A DNA stretch of 24,072 nt from CAYVQE01 sp964633205 (GCA_964633205.1 CAZWFN010000099.1:1-24072), one strand, 5' to 3'; positions 8,859 through 16,460 are shown, counted from the stretch's first letter. The notes: a model not told the origin generated them from the sequence alone. Translations and numbers: made by a program.

Positions 8859-8872
8859 TACAATACATTGTA
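8859..8872. promoter_or_regulatory. Inverted repeat over the -10 (possible operator)
   Basis: Perfect 6-2-6 palindrome TACAAT-AC-ATTGTA in the divergent control region, overlapping the -10 of the histone-like gene promoter. Part of the symmetry may simply follow from the -10 sequence; no regulator was identified. Confidence 0.35.
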
Positions 8873-8888
8873 CTTCGTGTCGTGTCAA
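8860..8888 (-). promoter_or_regulatory. Near-consensus sigma70 promoter of the histone-like gene
   Basis: On the minus strand: -35 TTGACA (8888-8883), exactly 17 bases, then -10 TATTGT (8865-8860). The surrounding stretch is the most AT-rich in this part of the window. An inverted repeat TACAAT-AC-ATTGTA (8859-8872) covers the -10 and could be a regulator site. Confidence 0.65.
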
Positions 8889-8927
8889 GGCCAAAATCGC
8901 CACGAAAACAAAGTTGATTTACGGTGC

Positions 8928-8956
8928 TTGACACGGCCGCGGGCTGCGGCTATCGC
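8928..8956 (+). promoter_or_regulatory. Predicted sigma70 promoter of the RNase E/G gene
   Basis: -35 TTGACA (8928-8933), 17-base spacer, -10 TATCGC (8951-8956, three of six). A start near 8963 gives a leader of only about 23 bases, containing GAAAGG before the ATG at 8986. It is divergent from the histone-like gene promoter, with 39 bases between the two -35 elements. Confidence 0.5.
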
Positions 8957-8985
8957 TGAGATCAGGCCCAGAGAGAAAGGCACCC

Positions 8986-10959
8986 ATGACCAAAGAGATG
9001 ATCATCAACGCCTTTGTTCCGGAGAACGTGCGCGTCGCCATTCTGGAGGACGGAAGGCTCAAGTCCTTCTTCGAGGAGTTTCTACAGGACCACCGATCCC
9101 GCGGCAATATCTACCGCGGCCGAATCATCAACATCCAGCCCAGTCTCGAGGCTTGCTTCGTGGACTACGGGGCGGCCCGGCACGGTTTCTTGCCCTTTTC
9201 GGAGATCGGACCCCACGCCTGGGCCCGCCAGCCCGGACACAAGAACGAGGCCCGCATCGAACGGGTAATGCGCAATGGCCAGATGTTGACGGTTCAGGTG
9301 GACAAGGAGGCCACCGGCACCAAGGGCGCCCGGCTGACCACCCACCTCTCGCTGGCCGGACGGTTCATGGTGCTGATGCCGTACAGCGACACCCGCGGCG
9401 TCTCGCGCAAGATCGATGATCCCGAACAGCGCAAGCAGTGTCGCGAGCTGGCCGACAAGCTCGAGCCTCCCAAGGACACCGGTCTGATCGTGCGCACCGC
9501 CGGCTTGGGACAGAACAAGCGATCGCTCTCGCGTGACCTGAACTACCTGGTCCGACTTTGGAAGGAGATCGAGCGGCGGGCCGCGGCCACCGAGCTGCCG
9601 GCTTTGCTGCACGCCGACGCCGATCTGATACAGCGCGTGCTGCGCGACTATTACACCAGCGACATCGAACGGGTGTGCATCGATGACCGGGTGGCACTGG
9701 AGAAAGCGGAGCAGTTCTTCAAACTGTTCATGCCCCGCCAACGCCGGCCGCTCGAGGCCTTCAGCGGCCGGGCGCCGATCTTTTCCCAATTCGGCATCGA
9801 GCAGCAGCTCGAGGAGATCTACGCCCGACGGGTCAACCTGCCCTCCGGCGGCAGCCTGGTCATCGACTCGACCGAGGCCCTGGTGGCCATCGACGTCAAC
9901 TCGGGCAAGCTCAAGGGCCGCAACCAGGAGGCCACCGCCTACGAGACCAACCTGGAGGCGGCCCGCGAGGTGGCGCGCCAGCTGCAGCTGCGCGACCTCG
10001 GCGGCATCGTGGTGGTGGACTTCATCGACATGACCAACGCCGGCCACAAGCGGGCGGTCGAGCGCGAGCTGCGCGATGCCATGCGCGACGACAAGGCACG
10101 CCACCGGCTGGGCAAGATCTCCACCTTCGGCGTCTGCACCTTGACCCGGCAGCGGCTGGGCAAGTCGGTGCGGGCTCTCGGCCACCGCGAGTGTCCGGCC
10201 TGCGGCGGCAGCGGCATGGTGCCCGACCTGGACGTGTCGTCGGTCCGGTTGCTGCGCAAGATCCGGGCTGTGGCGGCTCGCCCCGACAGCGGCGGTCTGG
10301 ACGTGGCGGCCAGCCCCGCGCTGGCCAACCATTTCCAGAACCGTTTCCGCGCGGAGCTGCTGGCGGTCGAGCGCGAGATGGACGTGACCATCCGGGTGCT
10401 GGCCGAGTCCGAGATCAGCGGATCGGCCTTCCGGATCGAGACGGAGCCTCGGACCGGAGATGCGGCGGAGCCGGTCCGACCGGAGCCGCCGCCAGCCGAA
10501 GCCCCGGCAGCTGCCAAGAGCGAGCACCGCCGCCGCGGCCGGCGCTCGAGCCGCAAGCGCAAATCCGACAAGCAGGAGAAGCAGGACGATCAGACCAAGC
10601 GCAACGAGCGAGATGAGCCGGCCGAGCGGGTGGAGCAGGAACAGCCAGCGGACAAGGACTCGAAGGCTGGACCGGACGAGCAACCGGGGAACGGTCCCGA
10701 GAACGGCGGTCCATCGCGTTCGAAGCGGCGGCGCCGGCGGCGCAAGAAGAAGAAGCCCGACGGCGCCACCGGCAACGGCGACACCAAGCCCGAGCAACAG
10801 CCGGCCGCGGCTGATCAGCCGGAAGCCGGTCGCGCGGACGCCGCCGATCGGCAAGCCGAATCCACCGAACAGGACAAGCCGGCACCCAAGAAGAAGAAGC
10901 GGCGGCGGCGGCGCCCCAAGAAGCCCGCGCCGGCCGAGTTGCAGTCCAGCGACGAGTGA
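8986..10959 (+). CDS. Ribonuclease E/G family endoribonuclease
   Basis: Single-strand-specific endoribonuclease for mRNA decay and rRNA/tRNA maturation. The 657 residues hold an S1-type RNA-binding part with RNase H-like insertion (about 38-130), the catalytic DNase I-like region with metal ligands D303 (VAIDVNSGK) and D345 (VVDFIDM), nearly the same numbering as E. coli RNase E, and the zinc-link CPACGGSG (C403, C406) used for tetramer formation. From about residue 485 the protein becomes a charged, probably disordered tail with Arg/Lys clusters (SKRRRRRRKKKK and PKKKKRRRRRPKK) separated by acidic-Gln stretches. The length lies between RNase G (about 490) and E. coli RNase E (1061). I therefore leave the symbol open (rne or rng). 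The start ATG has GAAAGG five bases upstream. Confidence 0.95.
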   Translation: MTKEMIINAFVPENVRVAILEDGRLKSFFEEFLQDHRSRGNIYRGRIINIQPSLEACFVDYGAARHGFLPFSEIGPHAWARQPGHKNEARIERVMRNGQMLTVQVDKEATGTKGARLTTHLSLAGRFMVLMPYSDTRGVSRKIDDPEQRKQCRELADKLEPPKDTGLIVRTAGLGQNKRSLSRDLNYLVRLWKEIERRAAATELPALLHADADLIQRVLRDYYTSDIERVCIDDRVALEKAEQFFKLFMPRQRRPLEAFSGRAPIFSQFGIEQQLEEIYARRVNLPSGGSLVIDSTEALVAIDVNSGKLKGRNQEATAYETNLEAAREVARQLQLRDLGGIVVVDFIDMTNAGHKRAVERELRDAMRDDKARHRLGKISTFGVCTLTRQRLGKSVRALGHRECPACGGSGMVPDLDVSSVRLLRKIRAVAARPDSGGLDVAASPALANHFQNRFRAELLAVEREMDVTIRVLAESEISGSAFRIETEPRTGDAAEPVRPEPPPAEAPAAAKSEHRRRGRRSSRKRKSDKQEKQDDQTKRNERDEPAERVEQEQPADKDSKAGPDEQPGNGPENGGPSRSKRRRRRRKKKKPDGATGNGDTKPEQQPAAADQPEAGRADAADRQAESTEQDKPAPKKKKRRRRRPKKPAPAELQSSDE

Positions 10960-10996
10960 GCTACACTAAGCATCCGGTCATGCGCACCCAACGCGG

Positions 10997-11950
10997 ATGG
11001 CCGCGACTTCGGCGATGAGCGAAACGGTCGACCCCGCCAAGAACACCCGATGGAGCCCCAGGGCGGTGACGCCGCTGGAAGTCGACATCGAGGTCGCCGG
11101 AGAGACCCGCCGGGTCTTGCTGATCAGCCGCGACATCGGCGCCGGCGGCATGTTCCTCAGGACCACCAAGCCAGCCAAGCTATGGAGCAAGGTACGACTG
11201 AGCATCCGCGTGCCCGAGGGTGGCGAGTTGACCGTCAGCGGCGAAGTGGTGCGCAGCGTCTCGGTCGAGCAGGCGCGCGCCAAGCAACATCCGCCGGGGA
11301 TGGCGGTGGCCTTCGACGAGGGATCGCGGGCCAGGCGCAAGCAGCTGGTCACGCTGGTGTTGGATCTCTGCTCGGCCGACGATGCTGCCGCGGAACAGCC
11401 GACCGAAGAGCGCCAGCCGGCAATACAAGCGGCGGCCGCCGCAGCCCCAGCCGAACCCAGTCGAGAAGAAGCGGTCGCCGACGCGTCGAAAGCCTCGGTC
11501 AGCGTGCGGCCGGCAGCCCCCGATCAGGCCCCGGTGGTGGGCTCGGAGCAGGATCCTGACGAGCACTTCTCCTCGCGCACCGACGACCTGCTGGGCGAAC
11601 TCGACTCCTTGCTCGAATCGGACAGCGACGAGCAACAGCCGCCAGCGCCCGCGGCCGATCCCATTCAGAGGCTGCGGTCCTTCGTCGCCAGCTACAAGCA
11701 GCGCCTGGGTGGCGATACCCATTACCACGTACTGGGGGTGGGGCTCGACGCCGATGCCGAGCGAATCAAGGCAGCCTACGATGAGTTGCTGGCCGCGCTG
11801 CAACCGCCCGGCCGTCCCGAGGAACTGTCCGACGATCTGGCCCGCGAGCTGTCAGCCGTGCTCGGCAAGGTGCGCAAGGCCTTCGCCATTCTGGGCAAGC
11901 CCGACCGCAAGCGGGCTTACGATTTCCTGATCGACAACAGCGGCGAGTGA
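10997..11950 (+). CDS. PilZ domain protein with C-terminal J-like domain
   Basis: A 317-residue two-domain protein. The N-terminal part resembles PilZ (cyclic-di-GMP receptor): R18-W-S-P-R22 fits the RxxxR motif and D46-I-G-A-G-G fits D/N-x-S-x-x-G except that the Ser is Gly; GGMFLRT is typical of the PilZ-like family abundant in myxobacteria. A linker of about 110 residues rich in Ala, Glu and Pro follows. Residues about 243-313 look like a J domain (THYHVLGVGLDADAERIKAAYDELL ... VRKAFAILGKPDRKRAYD) but without the HPD tripeptide needed to stimulate DnaK. The start may be 10997 or the in-frame ATG at 11015; neither has a clear ribosome binding site. It follows RNase E/G by 37 bases and may be co-transcribed. 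Confidence 0.85.
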   Translation: MAATSAMSETVDPAKNTRWSPRAVTPLEVDIEVAGETRRVLLISRDIGAGGMFLRTTKPAKLWSKVRLSIRVPEGGELTVSGEVVRSVSVEQARAKQHPPGMAVAFDEGSRARRKQLVTLVLDLCSADDAAAEQPTEERQPAIQAAAAAAPAEPSREEAVADASKASVSVRPAAPDQAPVVGSEQDPDEHFSSRTDDLLGELDSLLESDSDEQQPPAPAADPIQRLRSFVASYKQRLGGDTHYHVLGVGLDADAERIKAAYDELLAALQPPGRPEELSDDLARELSAVLGKVRKAFAILGKPDRKRAYDFLIDNSGE

Positions 11951-11981
11951 GATGTTCGGTGCCAGTCGGCCGGCTGGAGGC

Positions 11982-13250
11982 TCAGTCCTCGGGCAGAATC
12001 CAGTCGGGCTCCACCTCCTGATAGCAGAGTTCCTCCTGAACTTCCTTCAACCGTTCATCGGTGGTGCGCAGGCGCAGTGTCAGGATCTGCAGGAAGCTCC
12101 ACAGCAGCTTGATCCCGGCCGCGGTGTCCTTGCGGATGTAGTTGTAGAAATGTTTGCGCCCGATGACCAGCAACCGGGTGGGTCCGCGGGCGATGATGTC
12201 GGCCGAGCGCGGCGCATTGTCGAACAGGGCCATCTCGCCGAAATGGCTGCCCTCGGGCAGCCGGGCGATCTCCTGATCGCCTTTGATGACAATGGCCTCG
12301 CCGGTCACCAGCAGAAACAGCTCGTCGCCGGGTACCCCCTCCTCGATGATCTTCTCGCCATCGCCGGCCGAGCGTACCCAGGTCAGGTTCATCAGGTTGA
12401 CCAGCTCGCGGTAGCTGAGGTATTTGAACAGCGGCGCGTTGCGCATCGTCTCCATGCGCTTGCGCAGTTCCTCGGCGGCGCCCTTCTCATCTCCCGGAAT
12501 TTCGACGAACAGCGCGGTGATGTTGTCCTTGCCGCCGCGCTCGTTGGCCAGCGCGATGAAGCGGTCCGGCAGCTGGTCGGGTTCGGTCGAATCGAGCAGC
12601 TTCTCGATGTCGCCCTGGCGCAAGTAGCCGTGCAGGCCATCGGAGCATAGCAGGAATCGGTCGAAGGGCAGCACGTCGAGGTGCAGCGTGTCGACTCGTA
12701 CCTGTTCCTGGATCCCGACCGCGCGGGTGATGACGTTCTTGTACTTCGCCTTGCGCGCCTCTTCCTTGTTGATCACGCCGCGTTTGAGCTGCTCGTTGAT
12801 CAGGGAGTGGTCCACGGTCAACTGGTGGTTTTCCCCCTCGCGGATGAGGTAGATGCGTGAGTCGCCGACGTGGGCGATGAAGGCTCCGGTGGCCGAGAAC
12901 AGCATCATCGACAGCGTCGTTCCCATGCCGCGGCGACCTTTTTCATCCTGGCCCAGCCGAAAGATCACGCTGCAGGCCTTCTGGACGGCATCCTCGGCCA
13001 CGTTCAAGATGCGGTCGCGGATGTCGGCCGGCCCGTCCGGGCGGTAGGCGCGCAGCAGATCGCGGTGGCGCTGCAGCTCGTTGCGGATTACACCGATGGC
13101 GGTAGCCGAGGCCACCTCGCCGGCGGCGTGGCCACCCATGCCATCGGCGACCACGTAAAGCTGCAAGTCTTCGTCGACGAGGAAGGAATCCTCGTTGTGA
13201 TCGCGCTTGCGGCCCACGTCTGACTTGCCGTAGGCAATCGGCTTGCTCAC
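11982..13250 (-). CDS. PP2C-type Ser/Thr phosphatase fused to a cyclic-nucleotide-binding domain
   Basis: Cytoplasmic phosphatase of 422 residues. Residues 1-255 carry the PPM/PP2C motifs in order: DVGRKRDHNEDSF, VVADGMGGHAAGEVAS, GTTLSMML, AHVGDSRIYLIR, LTVDHSL, FLLCSDGLHGYL and GGKDNITALFVEI, with the metal-binding Asp residues intact. Residues about 275-400 form a CRP-type cNMP-binding barrel including FGEMALFDNAPRSADI, the phosphate-binding cassette with its Arg. There is no helix-turn-helix. The expected job is reversal of Ser/Thr kinase signalling under control of a nucleotide or another ligand. GTG at 13250 is the start, directly preceded by GGGAGGAG. It converges on the PilZ/J gene with 31 bases between, and lies 112 bases downstream of the radical SAM gene. 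Confidence 0.93.
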   Translation of the reverse strand: MSKPIAYGKSDVGRKRDHNEDSFLVDEDLQLYVVADGMGGHAAGEVASATAIGVIRNELQRHRDLLRAYRPDGPADIRDRILNVAEDAVQKACSVIFRLGQDEKGRRGMGTTLSMMLFSATGAFIAHVGDSRIYLIREGENHQLTVDHSLINEQLKRGVINKEEARKAKYKNVITRAVGIQEQVRVDTLHLDVLPFDRFLLCSDGLHGYLRQGDIEKLLDSTEPDQLPDRFIALANERGGKDNITALFVEIPGDEKGAAEELRKRMETMRNAPLFKYLSYRELVNLMNLTWVRSAGDGEKIIEEGVPGDELFLLVTGEAIVIKGDQEIARLPEGSHFGEMALFDNAPRSADIIARGPTRLLVIGRKHFYNYIRKDTAAGIKLLWSFLQILTLRLRTTDERLKEVQEELCYQEVEPDWILPED

Positions 13251-13285
13251 CGGCTCCTCCCGTGATGTTCGCCCAGGTGCAAGCG

Positions 13286-13314
13286 AAACTACCTCGCCAG
13301 CGCTGGCAGGTCAA
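13286..13314 (-). promoter_or_regulatory. Predicted promoter of the PP2C-cNMP gene
   Basis: Minus strand: -35 TTGACC (13314-13309), 17-base spacer, -10 TAGTTT (13291-13286). A perfect 12-base palindrome GCCAGCGCTGGC (13296-13307) sits inside the spacer. Palindromes of this size are expected a few times by chance in a window of this length, so the operator role is weak. Confidence 0.4.
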
Positions 13315-13362
13315 TACTTGTCGACTCCCCGAACGACCATTTCCGCGCCGCAGCGGTGGTTC

Positions 13363-14364
13363 TCAGGCGCAGTCGAACAGATCGAGCTGGCCGCGGCGCG
13401 CATCGCGACAGGCGCGCCGGAGCGCGGCCGCGTCGGGCAGGCATGGACTGCCGCGGCCCGGATTGTCGCAGGCGCAAACGGTCAGCTCCAGATCGGCCCG
13501 CCGGGCGATGGCCGCCAGCCGGTCGTAGCCGGCGCGGCGGGTGCGGTCGGGCAGCAGCTTGGTCATCTGGTGCACGCCGATCTGGCGCCAGGCCTGGCCG
13601 CGGAAGCTGCCCTTGATCAGGTGGAAGTGGGCCGTCGGCAGCGCCTGGCGCAAGCGTTCGAGCACCTTGGGCCGCAGCACCAGGTATGATGCCACCGCCC
13701 GCTCCGCGCCGGCCGAACGCAGGTGGCGCACCAGCTCCTCGAGGTGGCCGGCGGTGTCTGATACGAAAGGCAGCAGCGGCTCGATGCGGGCGCCGGCCGC
13801 GATGCCCCAATCGCGCAGCCGGCGGATGGTCTCCAACCGCAGCTGCGGATCGGCCGCCCCGGGCTCGTACAGTCCGGCCAGATCTGAGTCCATGCTGAAC
13901 AGGGTCACCTCGATCTGGATCTGATCGGCATGGGCCCGCAGCAGATCGCCGAATCCCTCCGGTACCAGGCTGCGGGTGCGCAGGTACACGCTCAGCCCGG
14001 CTTCCAGCAGCAGCCGCAGGGTCTCGTAGGTCAGCGCCAATGCGGCGGAAACGGGCTGGAAGGGATCAGAGGCAGGACCGACCAGCACCCCGGCCGGCAG
14101 CCGGCCCTCGCGCTCGCGGGCGCGCAACTCCCGTTCGAGCACCGCCGGCAGGTTGGCGCGCAGCTGCAGGCTGGCGGGCGCCAGCCCGCGGAAGCGATGC
14201 GGACAGAACAGGCAGCCCAGCGCACAACCCCGGCTGATGTCCACTGCGGCAAGGTGGCGGGCGCAGGCCCGGGTCGGACGCTCGAACGCCCTCTCGAGCG
14301 CGATCCTCTGCACCGCGACGCGGCCGGGCTGGGATTGAGCATGGCTGTCTGGAGCACTGCTCAT
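13363..14364 (-). CDS. Radical SAM protein, SplB-like (COG1533 type)
   Basis: A 333-residue protein with the radical SAM cluster motif C47-A-L-G-C51-L-F-C54, in the context DISRGCALGCLFCPHRF, which resembles the spore-photoproduct-lyase-like group of uncharacterised enzymes. The GPASDPFQPV segment and the EVTLFSMDSDL segment fit the partial TIM barrel. The last 37 residues contain five further Cys (297, 299, 308, 319, 332), possibly a second metal site. The protein lacks the features needed to call it a true photoproduct lyase, and the substrate is unknown. Start at ATG 14364: no Shine-Dalgarno, but a TTGACA -35 and a -10-like element lie so that transcription could begin at the ATG. Confidence 0.85.
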   Translation of the reverse strand: MSSAPDSHAQSQPGRVAVQRIALERAFERPTRACARHLAAVDISRGCALGCLFCPHRFRGLAPASLQLRANLPAVLERELRAREREGRLPAGVLVGPASDPFQPVSAALALTYETLRLLLEAGLSVYLRTRSLVPEGFGDLLRAHADQIQIEVTLFSMDSDLAGLYEPGAADPQLRLETIRRLRDWGIAAGARIEPLLPFVSDTAGHLEELVRHLRSAGAERAVASYLVLRPKVLERLRQALPTAHFHLIKGSFRGQAWRQIGVHQMTKLLPDRTRRAGYDRLAAIARRADLELTVCACDNPGRGSPCLPDAAALRRACRDARRGQLDLFDCA

Positions 14365-14370
14365 ATGTAC

Positions 14371-14399
14371 AGCTTAATGGCTCTTCCGTCATCTGTCAA
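14371..14399 (-). promoter_or_regulatory. Predicted promoter of the radical SAM gene, possibly leaderless
   Basis: Minus strand: consensus -35 TTGACA (14399-14394), 17 bases, then TAAGCT (14376-14371, only three matches). Counting seven bases on from the -10 reaches the ATG at 14364, so the transcript could have no leader, which fits the missing ribosome binding site. Confidence 0.4.
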
Positions 14400-14536
14400 T
14401 GGCCGTGGATCAGCGACGAATTTAAACTTGCATCCGGACGAGCCGGGGTGCTAAAAATCTTCCTCGTCATGAAGGCCAGTTTTCTATTGCCAAGCGATGT
14501 GTAGCGATCTGAACACACAGCTCAAGGAGTTATGGA

Positions 14537-16255
14537 ATGAGGACGAGACGTGTTCTGGTGACGATGACGAGCGCCGTGGCCTGCCTGGCCCTGGCGGCCT
14601 GGCTGCCGGGCTGCCCCAAGGGCAAAGAAGGGGGCAAGGGCGCTTCCATCGCCAGCGGTGGGGCCGGATCTCAGGAGCAGACCGTCAGCGAGAAGGCCAA
14701 GGTCGAGTTCTACGTGATGTCCCAGTGCCCCTTCGGGGTGCAGGTGGAAGACGGCATCTACCCGGTGCTGCAGAAGATGGGCGGAGACATCGACTTCCAG
14801 CTCGACTTCATCGGCCGCGAGCAGGGCGGCAAGCTGACCTCGATGCACGGCCAGTCCGAGGTCGACGGGAACAAGGTGCAGCTGTGCGCCGCCAAGGTGC
14901 ATCCCGACAAGTACATGGACATGGTGGTGTGCATGAACAAGAATATGCGCGCCATTCCAGGAAATTGGAAGGGATGCGCCAAGAAGGCCCAGCTAGACGT
15001 GGAGGCCATCGAGCGCTGCTTCGAGGGCGAGGAGGGCACCAACCTGCTCAAGGCCTCGTTCGATCGCGCTCGCAAACGCCGGGCCCGGGGCAGCCCCACC
15101 ATGTTCATCGGCGGCAAGCCCTACCGCGGCCCGCGCTCGGAAATGGCCTTCTCGCGGGCCATCTGCGACGCCTTTCCCAAGGACAAGCCGGCGCTGTGCG
15201 CCGATCTGCCGCCGCCCGTCGAGGTGCCGGTGACCATCGTGACCGACGAGCGCTGCAAGAGCTGCCGGGCCGAGTTCTGGGAAAAGCGGCTCAAGGGCCT
15301 GTTCCCCGGCGCTGCGGTGACCATTCTCGACTACACCCAGGATGACGGCAAGGCCTTCTACCAGGAGCAGCAGCTCGATCTGCTGCCGGCCATCCTGTTC
15401 GGCGAGGAGGTCAAAAAGGCCGACAACTACAAGCGCATCCAGCGCTTCCTCAAGCCCAAGGGCGAGTACCTGGCCTTCCGCTCGGGCGCCAAGTTCGATC
15501 CCACCAAGGAGATCTGCGACAACGGCAAGGACGACACCGGCAACGGCCTGGTCGACTGCGACGATCCCGACTGCAAGGACCACGAGGCCTGCAAGGAGAA
15601 GTGCGATAACGGCAAGGACGACACCGGCAACGGCCTGGTCGACTGCGAGGATCCGGACTGCAAGAACGCTCTGGTCTGCCGCAAGGAGATCGAGCGCAAG
15701 CTCGACGTCTTCGTCATGTCGCAGTGCCCTTACGGCGTCAAGGCCCTGGACGCCATGGAAGAGGTGCTGCGGTACTTCGGCGATCAGATCGACTTCGACG
15801 TGCACTTCATCGCCACCGCCCTGCCCAACGGCAAGTTCAAGGCCCTGCATGGCCAGCCCGAGGTGGACGAGAACATCCGCGAGCTGTGCGCCATCACGCA
15901 CTTCCCCAAGGACTACAAGTGGATGGACTACATCCTGTGCCGCAACAAGAACATCCGCTCCAAGGACTGGCAGAAGTGCACCGGCGACAACGGCATCGAC
16001 ACCGATGTCATCCGCGAGTGCTTCGAGGGCGCAGAGGGCAAGACGCTGCTGCGCGAGGACATCGAGATGGCCAAGGGCCTGGGCATCTCCGCCAGCCCCA
16101 CCTGGCTGGTGAACAACAAGTACAAGTTCCAGGGCATCGATCCCGAGACGGTGCGCAAGAACCTGTGCCAGCACAACGAAGACCTGAACAACTGCGACAA
16201 GAAGCTCAGCGGCCCGCCCAAGCGCAAGCGCGGCGGCGGCGGCGCCTGCAAGTAA
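14537..16255 (+). CDS. Lipoprotein with two GILT-like domains, a central CxxC thioredoxin-like domain and Cys/Asp repeats
   Basis: A 572-residue predicted lipoprotein (LPGC, lipidated C26), so envelope-located. Residues 55-215 and 390-550 are two copies of a GILT/DsbA-like thioredoxin fold: each has YVMSQC-P-F-G or FVMSQC-P-Y-G (C64, C397), a Cys spacing C..C..C downstream, the CFEGxEGxxLL segment that parallels the GILT family's CAxGxxGxxL, and a SPT strand for the cis-Pro loop. In both copies the second Cys of CxxC is Gly, so each has a single active-site thiol. Between them (about 230-320) is a third thioredoxin-like segment with a full C240-K-S-C243 and LLPAILF, followed by two near-identical C-D-N-G-K-D-D repeats. 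Likely thiol exchange or disulfide handling at the cell surface (inference). Start ATG 14537 has AAGGAG seven bases upstream. Confidence 0.85.
   Translation: MRTRRVLVTMTSAVACLALAAWLPGCPKGKEGGKGASIASGGAGSQEQTVSEKAKVEFYVMSQCPFGVQVEDGIYPVLQKMGGDIDFQLDFIGREQGGKLTSMHGQSEVDGNKVQLCAAKVHPDKYMDMVVCMNKNMRAIPGNWKGCAKKAQLDVEAIERCFEGEEGTNLLKASFDRARKRRARGSPTMFIGGKPYRGPRSEMAFSRAICDAFPKDKPALCADLPPPVEVPVTIVTDERCKSCRAEFWEKRLKGLFPGAAVTILDYTQDDGKAFYQEQQLDLLPAILFGEEVKKADNYKRIQRFLKPKGEYLAFRSGAKFDPTKEICDNGKDDTGNGLVDCDDPDCKDHEACKEKCDNGKDDTGNGLVDCEDPDCKNALVCRKEIERKLDVFVMSQCPYGVKALDAMEEVLRYFGDQIDFDVHFIATALPNGKFKALHGQPEVDENIRELCAITHFPKDYKWMDYILCRNKNIRSKDWQKCTGDNGIDTDVIRECFEGAEGKTLLREDIEMAKGLGISASPTWLVNNKYKFQGIDPETVRKNLCQHNEDLNNCDKKLSGPPKRKRGGGGACK
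15515..15664 (+). repeat. Two 63-base repeats coding the CDNGKDDTGNGLVDC motif
   Basis: Copies at 15515-15577 and 15602-15664, 87 bases (29 residues) apart, differ at only a few bases. Each codes CDNGKDDTGNGLVDC followed by D/E-DPDCK. Similar Cys/Asp/Asn/Gly motifs occur in secreted proteins of myxobacteria and relatives and look like Ca2+-binding, disulfide-stapled turns. They sit as a hinge between the central thioredoxin-like segment and the second GILT-like domain. Confidence 0.8.
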
Positions 16256-16265
16256 GTCCGGTCGC

Positions 16266-16295
16266 GGTGGGGGGCCGGCCGCTCGGCCCCCCACC
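16266..16295 (+). terminator. Strong hairpin terminator candidate
   Basis: A perfect 12-bp stem (GGTGGGGGGCCG with CGGCCCCCCACC) and a six-base loop, starting 11 bases after the stop of the thioredoxin lipoprotein. No U run follows. About 165 bases remain to the convergent gene; they hold a short direct repeat GTCCGGATT (16312-16330 region) and nothing else that I recognise. Confidence 0.6.
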
Positions 16296-16460
16296 CCGCC
16301 CTCTCAGCCCCGTCCGGATTGTCCGGATTCCCCCGCCCCAGCCACCGCCGCTTTGCCCGTAGCCGCTCACTGCCGCACGCTGGCAGCGCGCCTCGGCACC
16401 ACTGGGTTCGATGGACAGCCGGCCGCTGGACGGGATGCCGGATGGACCGGGGGCGTGGAC

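Noticed and set aside
9082..10854. 590-codon minus-strand frame opposite RNase E/G
   Set aside because: Antisense shadow; the plus strand carries all catalytic and zinc-link residues.
13296..13307. Palindrome GCCAGCGCTGGC as an operator
   Set aside because: 12-base perfect palindromes are expected several times by chance in 24 kb; only its position in the promoter spacer is notable, so it is mentioned but not called as a site.
14428..14457. TTGCAT-18-TAAAAA as promoter of the thioredoxin lipoprotein
   Set aside because: Both boxes are weak matches and the AT-rich 14365-14536 interval offers several equal alternatives, so no single promoter could be supported.
14993..16294. 433-codon minus-strand open frame opposite the thioredoxin lipoprotein
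   Set aside because: Leu/Val/Ala low-complexity shadow without motifs; the plus strand has lipobox, duplicated domains and ribosome binding site.
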